DNA of 64,000 bases from Streptomyces sp. NBC_01296 (lineage in GTDB: Bacteria; Actinomycetota; Actinomycetes; Streptomycetales; Streptomycetaceae), in assembly GCF_035984415.1 (NCBI RefSeq), contig NZ_CP130720.1, forward strand, positions 4,898,001 to 4,962,000. Direction: 5' to 3'. Below the pieces are notes generated by a model, which made no database searches, was not told the DNA's origin, and saw nothing but the letters and a program-made list of their open reading frames with translations. Made by a program: the position numbers and the translations under genes. The first letter of the stretch is position 1. Each line of letters opens with the position of its first letter. This document shows positions 39,946 through 48,531 of this stretch, piece by piece.

Positions 39946-42864
39946 GTGACGTCACCCGGGGAACTCGAACGGACATTGCGGGAGAACCTGCGCGGGGAGG
40001 TGGACTTCGGGGCCGCGGCGCGCGCCCTCGCGACGATGGACGCCTCGAACTACCGGCGTGTCCCGGTCGGCGTGGTCGCCCCGCGCGACGCGCAGGACGT
40101 GGCGGCCGCGCTGCGGATCTGCGCGGAGGCCGGCCTACCGGTCGTCCCGCGCGGCGGCGGCACGTCGATCGCCGGGCAGGCCACGGGCGTCGGCGTGGTG
40201 CTGGACCTGACCCGGCACATGAACGCCCTCGTGTCGCTGGACCCGGAGGCCCGCACGGCCGTGGTCCAGCCGGGCCTCGTGCTCGACCGGCTGCGGGACG
40301 CGGCGCGCCCGTACGGGCTGACCTTCGGCCCCGACCCCTCCACCCACTCCCGCTGCACCCTCGGCGGCATGATCGGCAACAACGCGTGCGGGGCCCACTC
40401 GGTGGCCTGGGGGACCACCGCGGACAACGTGGCGGAGCTGGCGGTCACGGCGTACGGGGGCTCCTCGTACCGGCTCGGCACGGGCTGGCCGGGAGCCCCG
40501 GCGGGCCTGCGCGAACTGGTGTCGCAGAACCTGGCGCTGCTGCGTACGGGCATGGCCGGGTCCGGGGGCTTCTCGCGGCGGATCTCCGGATACGGCGGGC
40601 TGGACGCGCTGCTGCCCGAGCGGGGTGTGCAGGTGGCCCGGGCCTTCTGCGGGAGCGAGGGCACGCTCGGGGTGGTGACCGAGGCGGTCGTGCGCCTGGT
40701 GGAGGCGCCTCGCGCGCCGGCGCTCGCGGTCCTCGGGTACGCGGACGAGAGCGCGGCGGCGGATGCGGCGGCGGGGCTGCTGGGGTTCGGGCCGCTCACG
40801 GTGGAGGGCATGGCGCAGGATCTGGTGGGCTCGGCTTCCGGGCTCCCCGGGGGCGGGGCGTGGCTGTTCGTCGAGATGCGGGACGAGGGGGCGGCGCGTT
40901 CCCTCGTACGGGCCGCCGACGCGGTGGACTCGGTCGTGATCACGGACCCGGCGGAGCAGCGGGCGCTGTGGCGGATCCGCGAGGACGCGGCGGGCACGGC
41001 GACGCGGACGCCGGAGGGGAGGATGGCCTGGCCGGGGTGGGAGGACTGCGCGGTGCCGCCGGCCCGGCTGGGCGCGTACCTGCGGGAATTCCGCGCCCTG
41101 CTGGCGGCGCACGGGCTGCGCGGGACCCCGTACGGGCACTTCGGCGAGGGCTGCGTCCACGTACGGATCGACTTCGACCTGGTGTCGCGGGCGGGGGTCG
41201 CCCGCTTCCGGGAGTTCTCTTCGGATCTGGCGGACCTGGTGGTCTCCCACGGCGGCTCCCTCTCCGGGGAGCACGGGGACGGCCAGGCGCGGGCCGAGCT
41301 CCTGCCGAGGATGTACGGGGACGAGGTCGTCCGGCTCTTCGGCGCGTACAAGGACGTGTGGGACCCGGCGGGCGGGATGAACCCCCGGATGCTGGTCCGC
41401 CCGGCCCGGCTGGACGAGAACCTCCGCTTCGCGGTGCTGCCGGGCGGGGGCCGCTCGGGTGGGGGCCTGTCGGACGGGGGCCTGTCGGACGGGGTGGCAC
41501 GCTGCGTGGGCGTGGCGAAATGCCGCTCGACGGATGCGCCCGGGCCGGGGGTGATGTGCCCCTCGTACCGGGTGACGGGGGAGGAGCAGCACTCCACACG
41601 CGGCCGGGCGAGGCTGCTGCACGAGATGCTGGCGGGCGAGATCGTGACGGAAGGCTGGCGCTCGCCGGAGGTCGCCGAGGCCCTCGACCTGTGCCTGGCC
41701 TGTAAGGGCTGCCGCAGCGACTGCCCGGTGGGCGTGGACATGGCGGCGTACAAGGCGGAGTTCCTGCACCGCCACTGGGCGGGCCGCATCCGCCCACTGT
41801 CCCACTACACCCTGGGCGGCCTGCCGGGCTGGCTCCGCCTGATCGCCGCACTCCGCGCGGCAGCCCCCGCGAACGCGGCGGCCCGCCACGTCCGCATCCC
41901 GGGCCTGACGAGCGAACGCCCGCTGCCCCTGCTGGCCCGCGAGCCCTTCACCCGCTGGTGGCGGCGCACGGGCCGCACCGCGGAGCCCGTCGACCGCTCG
42001 TCCGGGCTCGCCCCCGGCCGCTGCCCGGGCGGGGCGCCGAACGATCCGGCCCCGCCGGCGGTCGAGGCGCGGGGTCCGGGGCGGAGCCCCGGGGCCGGGA
42101 CGGGGCGGGGTGGGGAAGAAGGCCGCCCGCAGGGCCCTGCCCCGGCGCTCCCCGCGGTCGGCGTCACGCTCTGGCCGGACACCTTCACCGAGTACCTGTC
42201 CCCACGGACGGGCCGGGCGGCAGTCCGCGTACTGCAGGCCGCCGGCCTTCGCGTGTCCGTCCTCCCGGCGGGCGTCTGCTGCGGTCTGACCTACATTTCC
42301 ACCGGCCGCCTCGACCGCGCCCGCAAAGTCCTCCGCCGCACCCTCGACGCCGTGGGCGACGCAGACGCCCGCGGCCCCCTCCTCGTCCTCGAACCCAGCT
42401 GCGCCGCGGCCCTGCGCACCGACCTCCCCGACCTCCTCCCCGACGACCCCCGCGCGGAGCGCCTCGCCCGCGCCGTCCGGACCTTCGCGGAGACCCTCGA
42501 GGAGTGCGCCCCCCACTGGCAGCCGCCCCGCCTCGACCGCCCGGCCGTCGGCCAGACCCACTGCCACCAGCACGCCGTCCTCGGCGACGCCGCCGACCGC
42601 CGGCTGCGCGAGCGGGCCGGGCTGACCGGCGAGCTCAGCGGCGGCTGCTGCGGCCTCGCCGGGAACTTCGGCTTCGAGCCGGGCCACCACGAGGTGTCCG
42701 TCGCCTGCGCGGAGGAACAGCTGCTCCCGGCCCTGCGCGCAGCCCCGTCCGGCGCGGCGATCCTGGCGGACGGGTTCTCGTGCCGTACCCAGATCGCCCA
42801 GCTCTCCGACGCCGGCGGGAGCCGGGCCCGCCACCTGGCGGAACTGCTGGCGGAGGGCCTGTAA
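39946..42864 (+). CDS. FAD-linked oxidase / iron-sulfur fusion (GlcD-GlcF-like, D-2-hydroxyacid dehydrogenase type)
   Basis: This encodes a 972-residue fusion. Residues 25-210 are the FAD-binding PCMH domain (GVVAPRDAQDVAAALRICAEAGLPVVPRGGGTSIAGQATG), and 215-500 the FAD-linked oxidase C domain (YGHFGEGCVHVRIDF, HGGSLSGEHGDGQAR). Ferredoxin-type Cys clusters lie at about 515-540 (VGVAKCRSTDAPGPGVMCPSY) and 583-596 (CLACKGCRSDCPVGVD). Two CCG domains follow (GVCCGLTYIS and GGCCGLAGNFG). It should oxidise a D-2-hydroxyacid such as lactate or 2-hydroxyglutarate and pass electrons on. A Gly-rich linker at about 706-731 is encoded by a G-rich repeat. Confidence 0.9.
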   Translation: MTSPGELERTLRENLRGEVDFGAAARALATMDASNYRRVPVGVVAPRDAQDVAAALRICAEAGLPVVPRGGGTSIAGQATGVGVVLDLTRHMNALVSLDPEARTAVVQPGLVLDRLRDAARPYGLTFGPDPSTHSRCTLGGMIGNNACGAHSVAWGTTADNVAELAVTAYGGSSYRLGTGWPGAPAGLRELVSQNLALLRTGMAGSGGFSRRISGYGGLDALLPERGVQVARAFCGSEGTLGVVTEAVVRLVEAPRAPALAVLGYADESAAADAAAGLLGFGPLTVEGMAQDLVGSASGLPGGGAWLFVEMRDEGAARSLVRAADAVDSVVITDPAEQRALWRIREDAAGTATRTPEGRMAWPGWEDCAVPPARLGAYLREFRALLAAHGLRGTPYGHFGEGCVHVRIDFDLVSRAGVARFREFSSDLADLVVSHGGSLSGEHGDGQARAELLPRMYGDEVVRLFGAYKDVWDPAGGMNPRMLVRPARLDENLRFAVLPGGGRSGGGLSDGGLSDGVARCVGVAKCRSTDAPGPGVMCPSYRVTGEEQHSTRGRARLLHEMLAGEIVTEGWRSPEVAEALDLCLACKGCRSDCPVGVDMAAYKAEFLHRHWAGRIRPLSHYTLGGLPGWLRLIAALRAAAPANAAARHVRIPGLTSERPLPLLAREPFTRWWRRTGRTAEPVDRSSGLAPGRCPGGAPNDPAPPAVEARGPGRSPGAGTGRGGEEGRPQGPAPALPAVGVTLWPDTFTEYLSPRTGRAAVRVLQAAGLRVSVLPAGVCCGLTYISTGRLDRARKVLRRTLDAVGDADARGPLLVLEPSCAAALRTDLPDLLPDDPRAERLARAVRTFAETLEECAPHWQPPRLDRPAVGQTHCHQHAVLGDAADRRLRERAGLTGELSGGCCGLAGNFGFEPGHHEVSVACAEEQLLPALRAAPSGAAILADGFSCRTQIAQLSDAGGSRARHLAELLAEGL
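42061..42137 (+). repeat. G-rich dispersed repeat inside the fusion oxidoreductase gene (copy 1)
   Basis: This holds GGGTCCGGGGCGGAGCCCCG and, further on, GGGGCGGGGTGGGGAA plus GCAGGGCCC. The same blocks in the same order occur in the atuA-like gene (50941-51088). It encodes a disordered Gly/Pro/Arg linker between domains without a frameshift. Confidence 0.75.
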
Positions 42865-42899
42865 GGCAAGGCATGCCCCGATGGCCCTTACGTACCCCT

Positions 42900-42905
42900 T
42901 AGTCT
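42900..42905 (+). promoter_or_regulatory. leaderless-type -10 box (TAGTCT)
   Basis: TAGTCT lies 6 nt before the ATG at 42912. Confidence 0.5.
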
Positions 42906-42911
42906 GGATGA

Positions 42912-43880
42912 ATGCCCGCACCCGCCCCCCAATCCGCCCCCACCCCGGCGGCCGTCGGTCCTTCGACTCCGGCCCTCGCGACGCAGGCCTCCTCGACCCA
43001 GGCCCTCCCGCCGGCCGCCGGCCCGTCGCGTTTCGGCCCGGTCGCACTCGTGGTCGCGGCGGGGATCTCGGTGCAGTTCGGTGCCGCGCTCGCGGTCATG
43101 GTCATGCCGCGGGCGGGCGCCGCGGGCGTGGTCACGCTGCGGCTGGCGGCGGCTGCGCTGGTGCTGCTGGTGCTGTGCCGCCCGAAGGTGCGCGGGTACT
43201 CGCGTGCGGACTGGGGCACGGTCGTCGCCTTCGGCGTGGCGATGGCCGGCATGAACGGGCTCTTCTACCAGTCCATCGACCGGATCCCGCTCGGCCCGGC
43301 CGTCACCCTCGAGGTGCTCGGCCCCCTCGTCCTCTCGGTCGTCGTCTCGCGCCGGCTGGTGAACCTGCTGTGGGCCGGCCTGGCCCTGGCCGGTGTCGCC
43401 CTGCTGGCCGGCCACGGCGGCGGCAGCGGCTTCGGCGGCCTCGACCTCCTGGGCGCGGCCTTCGCGCTCGGAGCGGGCGTGATGTGGGCCGTGTACATCG
43501 TGTTCAGCGCGCGCACGGGCCGCCGCTTCCCGCAGGCGGACGGGCTGGCCCTCGCCATGGCGGTCGCGGCGGTGCTGTCCCTCCCGCTGGGGGTGGTCGA
43601 AGCGGGCTCCGACCTCCTGGTCCCGAGCACCCTGGCCCTCGGCCTCGGTGTCGCCGTCCTGTCCTCCGTCCTGCCGTACACCCTGGAGCTCCTGGCGCTG
43701 CGCCGCCTCCCCGCACCGACGTTCGCGGTCCTGATGAGCCTGGAACCGGCGATCGCGGCCACGGCCGGGTTCCTGCTCCTGAACCAGGCGATGTCGGCGG
43801 CGGACGCCCTGGCCATCGCGCTGGTCATCGCGGCGAGCATGGGCGCCGTCCGCTCCCAGAGCCGCAAGGCGGTCGCCTGA
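42912..43880 (+). CDS. EamA family (DMT) exporter, RhtA-like
   Basis: This encodes a 322-residue protein with a disordered N-terminus of about 40 residues and ten membrane helices in two EamA repeats. The first repeat includes GAAGVVTLRLAAAALVLL and DRIPLGPAVTLEVLGPLVLSVV; the second includes GAGVMWAVYIVFSARTGRRF and RLPAPTFAVLMSLEPAIAATAGFLLLNQ. The pattern is that of RhtA threonine/homoserine exporters; the true substrate is unknown. It is leaderless by its -10 spacing. Its stop overlaps the start of the DUF1801 gene (ATGA). Confidence 0.92.
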   Translation: MPAPAPQSAPTPAAVGPSTPALATQASSTQALPPAAGPSRFGPVALVVAAGISVQFGAALAVMVMPRAGAAGVVTLRLAAAALVLLVLCRPKVRGYSRADWGTVVAFGVAMAGMNGLFYQSIDRIPLGPAVTLEVLGPLVLSVVVSRRLVNLLWAGLALAGVALLAGHGGGSGFGGLDLLGAAFALGAGVMWAVYIVFSARTGRRFPQADGLALAMAVAAVLSLPLGVVEAGSDLLVPSTLALGLGVAVLSSVLPYTLELLALRRLPAPTFAVLMSLEPAIAATAGFLLLNQAMSAADALAIALVIAASMGAVRSQSRKAVA

Positions 43881-44251
43881 TGGCGGCGACGGACGAGGTC
43901 GACGCGTACCTGGCCGAGGCGCCGGAGGCCCGCCGCGAGGCGCTGACGCGGCTGCGCGAGCTGTGCCTGGCGGAGCTGACGGGCTTCGAGGAGGTCATGG
44001 CGTACGGCATGCCGGCGTACGTACGGGCCGGGGCGGAGGCGGGGGAGATCGCCTGGGCGAACCAGAAGCAGTACATCTCCTTCTACCTGCTGCGGACGGA
44101 CATCCGGGACGCCTTCGCGGACCGCCTGGCCGGACACGACATGGGCAAGGCCTGCCTCCGCTTCCGCCGCCCCCCGGCGGTGGACTTCACCCTGCTCCGC
44201 GACCTCCTCCGCGCCACGGCGGCAGCACAACCGGGCCCGGCCTGCACCTGA
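43880..44251 (+). CDS. DUF1801 family protein
   Basis: This encodes a 123-residue single-domain protein of the YdhG/DUF1801 group (VDAYLAEAPEARREALTRLRELCLAELTGFEEVMAYGMPAYVR, then ANQKQYISFYLL and GKACLRFRRP). Relatives are described as small putative iron-chaperone or SufE-like folds; the function is not established. It is translationally coupled to the EamA exporter gene through an ATGA overlap. Confidence 0.88.
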   Translation: MAATDEVDAYLAEAPEARREALTRLRELCLAELTGFEEVMAYGMPAYVRAGAEAGEIAWANQKQYISFYLLRTDIRDAFADRLAGHDMGKACLRFRRPPAVDFTLLRDLLRATAAAQPGPACT

Positions 44252-44370
44252 CCAACGGGCCGACCGGCCACGAGCCTGCCTGCCGCATCGGTGGGATGCG
44301 CAGACGCACGGCTCCCCGCTTAGCGAAGCTGCCGACCGTTGGCCACCCTGGGGAGAAACGGAGGCCGGTC

Positions 44371-45204
44371 ATGCCCGAGACGGCGCGACAGATCGCCGAC
44401 GACTTGCGGGCGCGCATCGACTCCGGTGAGTTCGGCCCTGGTGCTCGACTGCCCGGAGAACCGGCACTCGTCGAGCAGTACGGCGTGGCGAAGATGACCG
44501 CCGCGAACGCATTGAAGCTTCTGGTCACGGAAGGGGCGGCCTACGCGCGCGCCGGCTCCGGCACCTACGTCCGTGACTTCAAGCCGATCCGTCGCGTGGT
44601 CACCCGACGATTGTCCCGGTCCCAGTGGTCGTCCGGGACCTCCATCTGGTCTGCGGATGTGAGCGATCGACCGATGGAGGTCACCGACATCGAGATCTAC
44701 GAGACGGTGACCGCGCCGCGTTGGGTGACGCGCGCTCTCCGCCTCGAACAGGGTGAGTCAGTCCTCGTCCGTGCTCGCCGGTACGCCGTGGACGGATCCC
44801 CTGTACAGCAGGCAACCTCGTACTTCGCGGCCGACCCCGTCCGCAACACCCCGATCACCCGGCCCGACCCCGGCCCCGGCGGCGTCTACGCCCGGTTGGC
44901 GGATCTGGGCATGGCCCCCGTCGACTTCACCGAGGAACTCCGGGCCCGCATGCCCAGTTCGGAAGAGGCCGAACTGCTTGCGCTTCTGCCGGCAACACCC
45001 CTGGTCGAGATCTACCGGACCGCGCTGAACATGTCCGCGCACTGGCCCGGGTCGTCAAAGCCTTCCGTCGCGCCCTCGACCAGGCGAGCTGACCCATGGC
45101 CGTCGGGAACGAGCGTGAGAACGCCGTTGGCCCCGGCCTGGGGAACGGCGCGTGACAACTCCGCCCAGCCATCCGACAGGCCGGTGGACCGGAAGGCGGG
45201 GTGA
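44371..45204 (+). CDS. GntR/UTRA regulator with a replaced C-terminus
   Basis: This encodes a 277-residue ORF. Residues 1-66 are an intact GntR winged helix (ARQIADDLRARIDSGEFGPGARLPGEPALVEQYGVAKMTAANALKLL). A UTRA effector domain follows (about 85-219) and stops at LLPATPLVEIYRTALN. Normal members continue with a final strand pair (typically xxGRPVEVxxMVLxA). Here residues 221-277 are unrelated Pro/Ser/Arg-rich sequence. In another frame, DNA from 45024 to 45092 reads as a helical C-terminus (AEHVRALARVVKAFRRALDQAS) with a stop. The gene thus looks fused out of frame to the tail of another gene. DNA binding may survive; ligand sensing is doubtful. GGAGG precedes the ATG. Confidence 0.75.
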   Translation: MPETARQIADDLRARIDSGEFGPGARLPGEPALVEQYGVAKMTAANALKLLVTEGAAYARAGSGTYVRDFKPIRRVVTRRLSRSQWSSGTSIWSADVSDRPMEVTDIEIYETVTAPRWVTRALRLEQGESVLVRARRYAVDGSPVQQATSYFAADPVRNTPITRPDPGPGGVYARLADLGMAPVDFTEELRARMPSSEEAELLALLPATPLVEIYRTALNMSAHWPGSSKPSVAPSTRRADPWPSGTSVRTPLAPAWGTARDNSAQPSDRPVDRKAG

Positions 45205-45297
45205 CGGTCCACGATCCGGGCTGTCCCAAGGGGACTACGGAGTGAAACGGCAAGACGGTCAGGGGTTCGGCCCGTTCACCGACGCCCCGCTGAAGCC

Positions 45298-46290
45298 TCA
45301 GCCGTAGCGGGACGTCATCGCCGCAAGGGTGGCGCGGATCCGGGCCCGCAGGGGTGGTGGGGAGAGGACCTCCGCGTCGGGGCCCAGGGCCAGGAACTGC
45401 GCCTGCGCCTGCTCTTCCGACTCGATCGGCAGGACCGCCCGGGTCCACCCCGCCAGCTCCGGGTCCGGGGCGCCCCCGGCGGCCAGGGCCCGCGCCTGGG
45501 CCCCCGTCAGCTGTGCGGCGCCCCGCGGGGAGAGCCGTACCACCGCCTCCTGCGGATGCAGCCGCGCATGGAACTCCTCCTGCGTCCTGCGCCAGTGCGC
45601 CGCCAGCTCGAAGCCCTCCGGGAGCAGGCACTCCTGGGCCGTCTCGCGGACCGACAGGATCTGGTCCACCCGGTACGTCCGCGGCCCGGCCTGGCCTGCC
45701 GGCCCCGCCGCCCCCGCCCGGGCGGCCACCAGGTACCAGCGGCCCGCCTTCAGCACCAGCCCGTACGGCTCGAGCCGCCGCTCCACCTCCTGCGGCTCCT
45801 TCCACCGCCGGTAGCGGACCTCGATCACCCGCCCCCGCCACACCGCGTCCGCGACCTGCGCCAGGTACGGGGTCTCCTCGTGCTCCGCGTACCAACCCGG
45901 CGCATCCAGGTGGAACCGCAGCCGCATCCGGTCCGCCTGCTCCCGCAGCTCCGCGGGCAGCGCCGCCCGCAGCTTCAGCTGGGCCGCCGACAGGGCCTGC
46001 CCGAGCCCGAGCTCCGCCGCCGGGCCCGGCATTCCGCTCAGGAACAGCGCCTCCGCCTCGCCCGTGCTCAGCCCGGTCAGCCGGGTCCGGTAGCCGGCGA
46101 GCAGCTGGTAGCCGCCGCTGTGCCCGGCGTCCCCGTACAGCGGGACGCCCGCCGCGGCCAGCGCCTCCGCGTCGCGGTAGACCGTACGGACGGACACCTC
46201 CAGCTCCTGCGCGAGGTCGGCGGCGGTCATCCGCCCCCGGGTCTGGAGCAGCAGCAGGATCGACAGCAATCGGCTGGACTTCACTGACAC
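45298..46290 (-). CDS. WYL domain transcriptional regulator (YafY/PafC type)
   Basis: This encodes a 330-residue regulator. Residues 1-60 are an HTH_11 winged helix (RLLSILLLLQTRGRMTAADLAQELEVSVRTVYRDAEALAAAGVPL). Residues about 150-240 are the WYL domain (VIEVRYRRW...LEPYGLVLKAGRWYLVAA), and a WCX-like C-terminal part ends it. WYL proteins bind small ligands or nucleic acids. It is divergent from the 155-residue gene with only 34 bp between starts, and a perfect inverted repeat covers its own GTG start. Confidence 0.92.
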   Translation of the reverse strand: MSVKSSRLLSILLLLQTRGRMTAADLAQELEVSVRTVYRDAEALAAAGVPLYGDAGHSGGYQLLAGYRTRLTGLSTGEAEALFLSGMPGPAAELGLGQALSAAQLKLRAALPAELREQADRMRLRFHLDAPGWYAEHEETPYLAQVADAVWRGRVIEVRYRRWKEPQEVERRLEPYGLVLKAGRWYLVAARAGAAGPAGQAGPRTYRVDQILSVRETAQECLLPEGFELAAHWRRTQEEFHARLHPQEAVVRLSPRGAAQLTGAQARALAAGGAPDPELAGWTRAVLPIESEEQAQAQFLALGPDAEVLSPPPLRARIRATLAAMTSRYG

Positions 46291-46302
46291 AGGATGTCAG
46301 TG
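46282..46302. promoter_or_regulatory. operator palindrome between the WYL regulator and its divergent target
   Basis: CACTGACA (46282-46289) and TGTCAGTG (46295-46302) are perfect 8-bp arms around a 5-bp centre. The left arm covers the GTG start of the regulator. The right arm lies 10 bp upstream of the TACGGT -10 box (46312-46317) of the target gene. A TGACA-N-TGTCA site is what YafY-type regulators use. Confidence 0.65.
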
Positions 46303-46311
46303 GATTGCTCC

Positions 46312-46317
46312 TACGGT
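46312..46317 (+). promoter_or_regulatory. leaderless-type -10 box (TACGGT)
   Basis: TACGGT lies 7 nt before the ATG at 46325. Confidence 0.5.
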
Positions 46318-46324
46318 GCGCTGC

Positions 46325-46792
46325 ATGAACGACTTCGACTTTCTCCTCGGCACCTGGGACGTCGCCAACCGCCGGCGCACCGACTTCCTCGACCCGGACA
46401 GCGGCTGGGAGGAGTTCCCGGCCCTGTCCACGGCCTCCCGCCACTTCGACGGCGCCGCGAGCTTCGACGAGATCGAGTTCCCGACGAAGGGCTTCGCCGG
46501 CCTGACCCTGCGCCTGTACGACCCGGAGCGCGGGCAGTGGTCGCTGTACTGGGCGAGCTGCCGCACCGGGACCCTCTTCCCGCCGGTCGCCGGCCGGTTC
46601 ACGGACGGCACCGGCATCTTCGAGGGCGAGGACACCTACGCCGGCAAGGCCGTGCGGGCGCGGTTCGTGTGGAAGGACATCCGGGCCGACTCCGCCCGCT
46701 GGGAGCAGTACTTCTCCGTCGACGAGGGCGGGACCTGGCTCCTCAACTGGACGATGGACCTGACGCGGCGCACCGCGGCGCAGCCCGCCTGA
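46325..46792 (+). CDS. DUF1579-like lipocalin-fold protein, target of the WYL regulator
   Basis: This encodes a 155-residue protein that begins FDFLLGTWDVANRRR, typical of beta-barrel (calycin/DUF1579-like) proteins. It continues with successive strands and Trp residues (GQWSLYWASCRTGTLFPP, GEDTYAGKAVRARFVWKDI, GGTWLLNWTMDLTRR). Members may bind a small hydrophobic ligand; no enzyme motif is seen. The ATG at 46325 is leaderless by spacing. It is the evident regulatory partner of the divergent WYL protein. Confidence 0.78.
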   Translation: MNDFDFLLGTWDVANRRRTDFLDPDSGWEEFPALSTASRHFDGAASFDEIEFPTKGFAGLTLRLYDPERGQWSLYWASCRTGTLFPPVAGRFTDGTGIFEGEDTYAGKAVRARFVWKDIRADSARWEQYFSVDEGGTWLLNWTMDLTRRTAAQPA

Positions 46793-46829
46793 GTCCGTGG
46801 AGTTCGTCGAATTCGTCGAGTCCGGGAAT

Positions 46830-46873
46830 GCGCCCGCCCCGCCGGCTACGGGGGTGTTCGGCGGGGCGGGCGC
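46830..46873. terminator. strong hairpin between convergent genes
   Basis: A perfect 15-bp stem (46830-46844 with 46859-46873) and a 14-nt loop follow the WYL-target gene. A second, 8-bp hairpin (46881-46888 with 46903-46910) lies next to the stop of the convergent hydrolase gene. Confidence 0.8.
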
Positions 46874-46917
46874 ACCCGCAGTGAGGCCCCACCCGGGAGG
46901 AAGGCCTCACCCGGCCG

Positions 46918-48531
46918 TCATCCCAGCGGCAGGTCCAGGTACGACGGCGTGGCCTCCGGGGAGGTGAAGGCCAGCGTCGCGCGGGGCAGGTTGGCGTCCC
47001 CGTAGAACGGGTCGCGGGCGTCGATCACCAGCATCAGCCGGTGCCCGCGCGGGACGTCGTACCCCGTCGCCTGGAGCTCGATGTCGGCGCTGACCAGGCT
47101 GTCGGGCGGCGAGTCGAGGTCGGAGTACGGGGCGTGCGTGACGATGTGCGCCGTCCCGTCGGGCGCGACGTCGAGCAGGTACGCGACGAACGACGACTTG
47201 GAGTTCGCGGCCCGGTACGTGACGCGCAGGCGGGGCGTGCCGCGCAGCCGGGTCGTCTCCGCCTCCGGGTCCGACGACCAGACCGCGGCCACGGTGCGGT
47301 CGATGTCGCCGGTCCGGTAGGCCTTCGGGCGGCCCGCGATCTCGTCGTACCCCGACCGCACGATCTCGTCGGCGACGGTCGCCGGGGTGTCCACCCCGCA
47401 CAGGACGCCCGCGCTCCAGCCGGCCTCGGGCCGCTCGGTGAGCTCCCCGCCGCTCACCAGGTACAGCCGGCGTACCTCCTCGGTGACGGAATGCCAGGTG
47501 GGGCGGGGTTCCAGAGCCTGTCCCCACATGACCTCGCTGAGTATCTGGCCCTCGTCGGCGATGCCGTTGTCGATCCCCTTGAGGTGCTGGTCGAACCAGC
47601 GGTGGGCGTTCGTCCAGATCCGGTTGGGCAGGCCGATCATGCCCGTCATCTCGGGCCCGGAGTGGTCGCCGATGGAGAGGTCGAGGCGCTTGGGGCCGGT
47701 GAGCTCGTTGAACATCTTCAGGGTCTGGTTGCCGGGGAAGAGCGTCTCGTGCCAGGCGTGCGAGAAGTACACCGGGACCTGGCGGCGGTTGAGCTCCTTG
47801 ATGTGGCTGAACGGCGAGCGCGGCTCGGCCCAGCGCAGGGTGCCCCGGATGTCGCGGTTGGCGAGGACGTTCTCGAACACGCTCTGCGTCTGCGGGCTCA
47901 GCCGGGCCTTGGAGGCGGCCTTGAGCAGCGCCTCCACCGACGCCACGTGCCGGGTCCGGTTCTCGTAGAAGGCCTCGCCGAGGTCACCCCAGGTGCTGAG
48001 CGCGACCACCGCGTCGACGCGGGTGTCGTGCGCGGCGACGAGCTGGCTGATGCCCGAGCCGTACGAGTCCCCGAGGAAGCCGATCCTCGTGACCGGGCCG
48101 GCGGTGCGCTCGATGAGGTGGTCCAGGGCCCGGCTGCCGTCGGCGACGTCGAGCGGGCCGGCCACGTCGACCTGGCCTTCGGAGCCGGCGAAGCCGCGGG
48201 TGCTGTAGGCGAGGACGTTGTAGCCGCGCGCCGCGAAGACGCTGGCCTGGACGGCGTACGGGAGCCAGCCGTGGTTCGTCCACGGCGAGGGCATCACGAT
48301 CACCGGCCGCGGCTGGACCCCGTTGTGCCGCCACAGCGCGGCGTCGAGCAGGTCCCCGTCCGCGCCGGCGACCTTGGCGCGGCTGAAGACGGCGACGGAC
48401 CGGGTGTCGGCGACCTCGGCGGCGCGGGCCGGGGCGAGGCCGGTGACATCGCCGGTCTCCAGGGCGGTGACGAAGGCGGTGAGGGTGGTCGCGTCGAGTT
48501 CGGGATAGAGGGAGAAAGCGGCTGGGATCAC
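46918..48531 (-). CDS. CocE/NonD family alpha/beta hydrolase (Xaa-Pro dipeptidyl-peptidase-like)
   Basis: This encodes a 537-residue serine hydrolase. The alpha/beta hydrolase core has the nucleophile elbow GDSYGSGISQ (about residue 155) after RPVIVMPSPWTNHGWLPYAVQASVFAARGYNVLAYSTRGFAGSEGQVD. The Asp and His follow in the FSHAWHETLFPGNQ and LSIGDHSGPEM stretches. The C-terminal jelly-roll domain (about 380-537) is the X-Pro_dipeptidyl_peptidase C module. It has no signal peptide. The GTG at 48531 has GAGGA 9 nt upstream. The acyl-CoA operon starts divergently 306 bp away. Confidence 0.9.
   Translation of the reverse strand: MIPAAFSLYPELDATTLTAFVTALETGDVTGLAPARAAEVADTRSVAVFSRAKVAGADGDLLDAALWRHNGVQPRPVIVMPSPWTNHGWLPYAVQASVFAARGYNVLAYSTRGFAGSEGQVDVAGPLDVADGSRALDHLIERTAGPVTRIGFLGDSYGSGISQLVAAHDTRVDAVVALSTWGDLGEAFYENRTRHVASVEALLKAASKARLSPQTQSVFENVLANRDIRGTLRWAEPRSPFSHIKELNRRQVPVYFSHAWHETLFPGNQTLKMFNELTGPKRLDLSIGDHSGPEMTGMIGLPNRIWTNAHRWFDQHLKGIDNGIADEGQILSEVMWGQALEPRPTWHSVTEEVRRLYLVSGGELTERPEAGWSAGVLCGVDTPATVADEIVRSGYDEIAGRPKAYRTGDIDRTVAAVWSSDPEAETTRLRGTPRLRVTYRAANSKSSFVAYLLDVAPDGTAHIVTHAPYSDLDSPPDSLVSADIELQATGYDVPRGHRLMLVIDARDPFYGDANLPRATLAFTSPEATPSYLDLPLG

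Noticed and set aside
40135..43047. 970-codon minus-strand ORF opposite the fusion oxidoreductase
   Set aside because: Low-complexity Arg/Ala/Gly/Pro composition with no motif; antisense to a complete enzyme.
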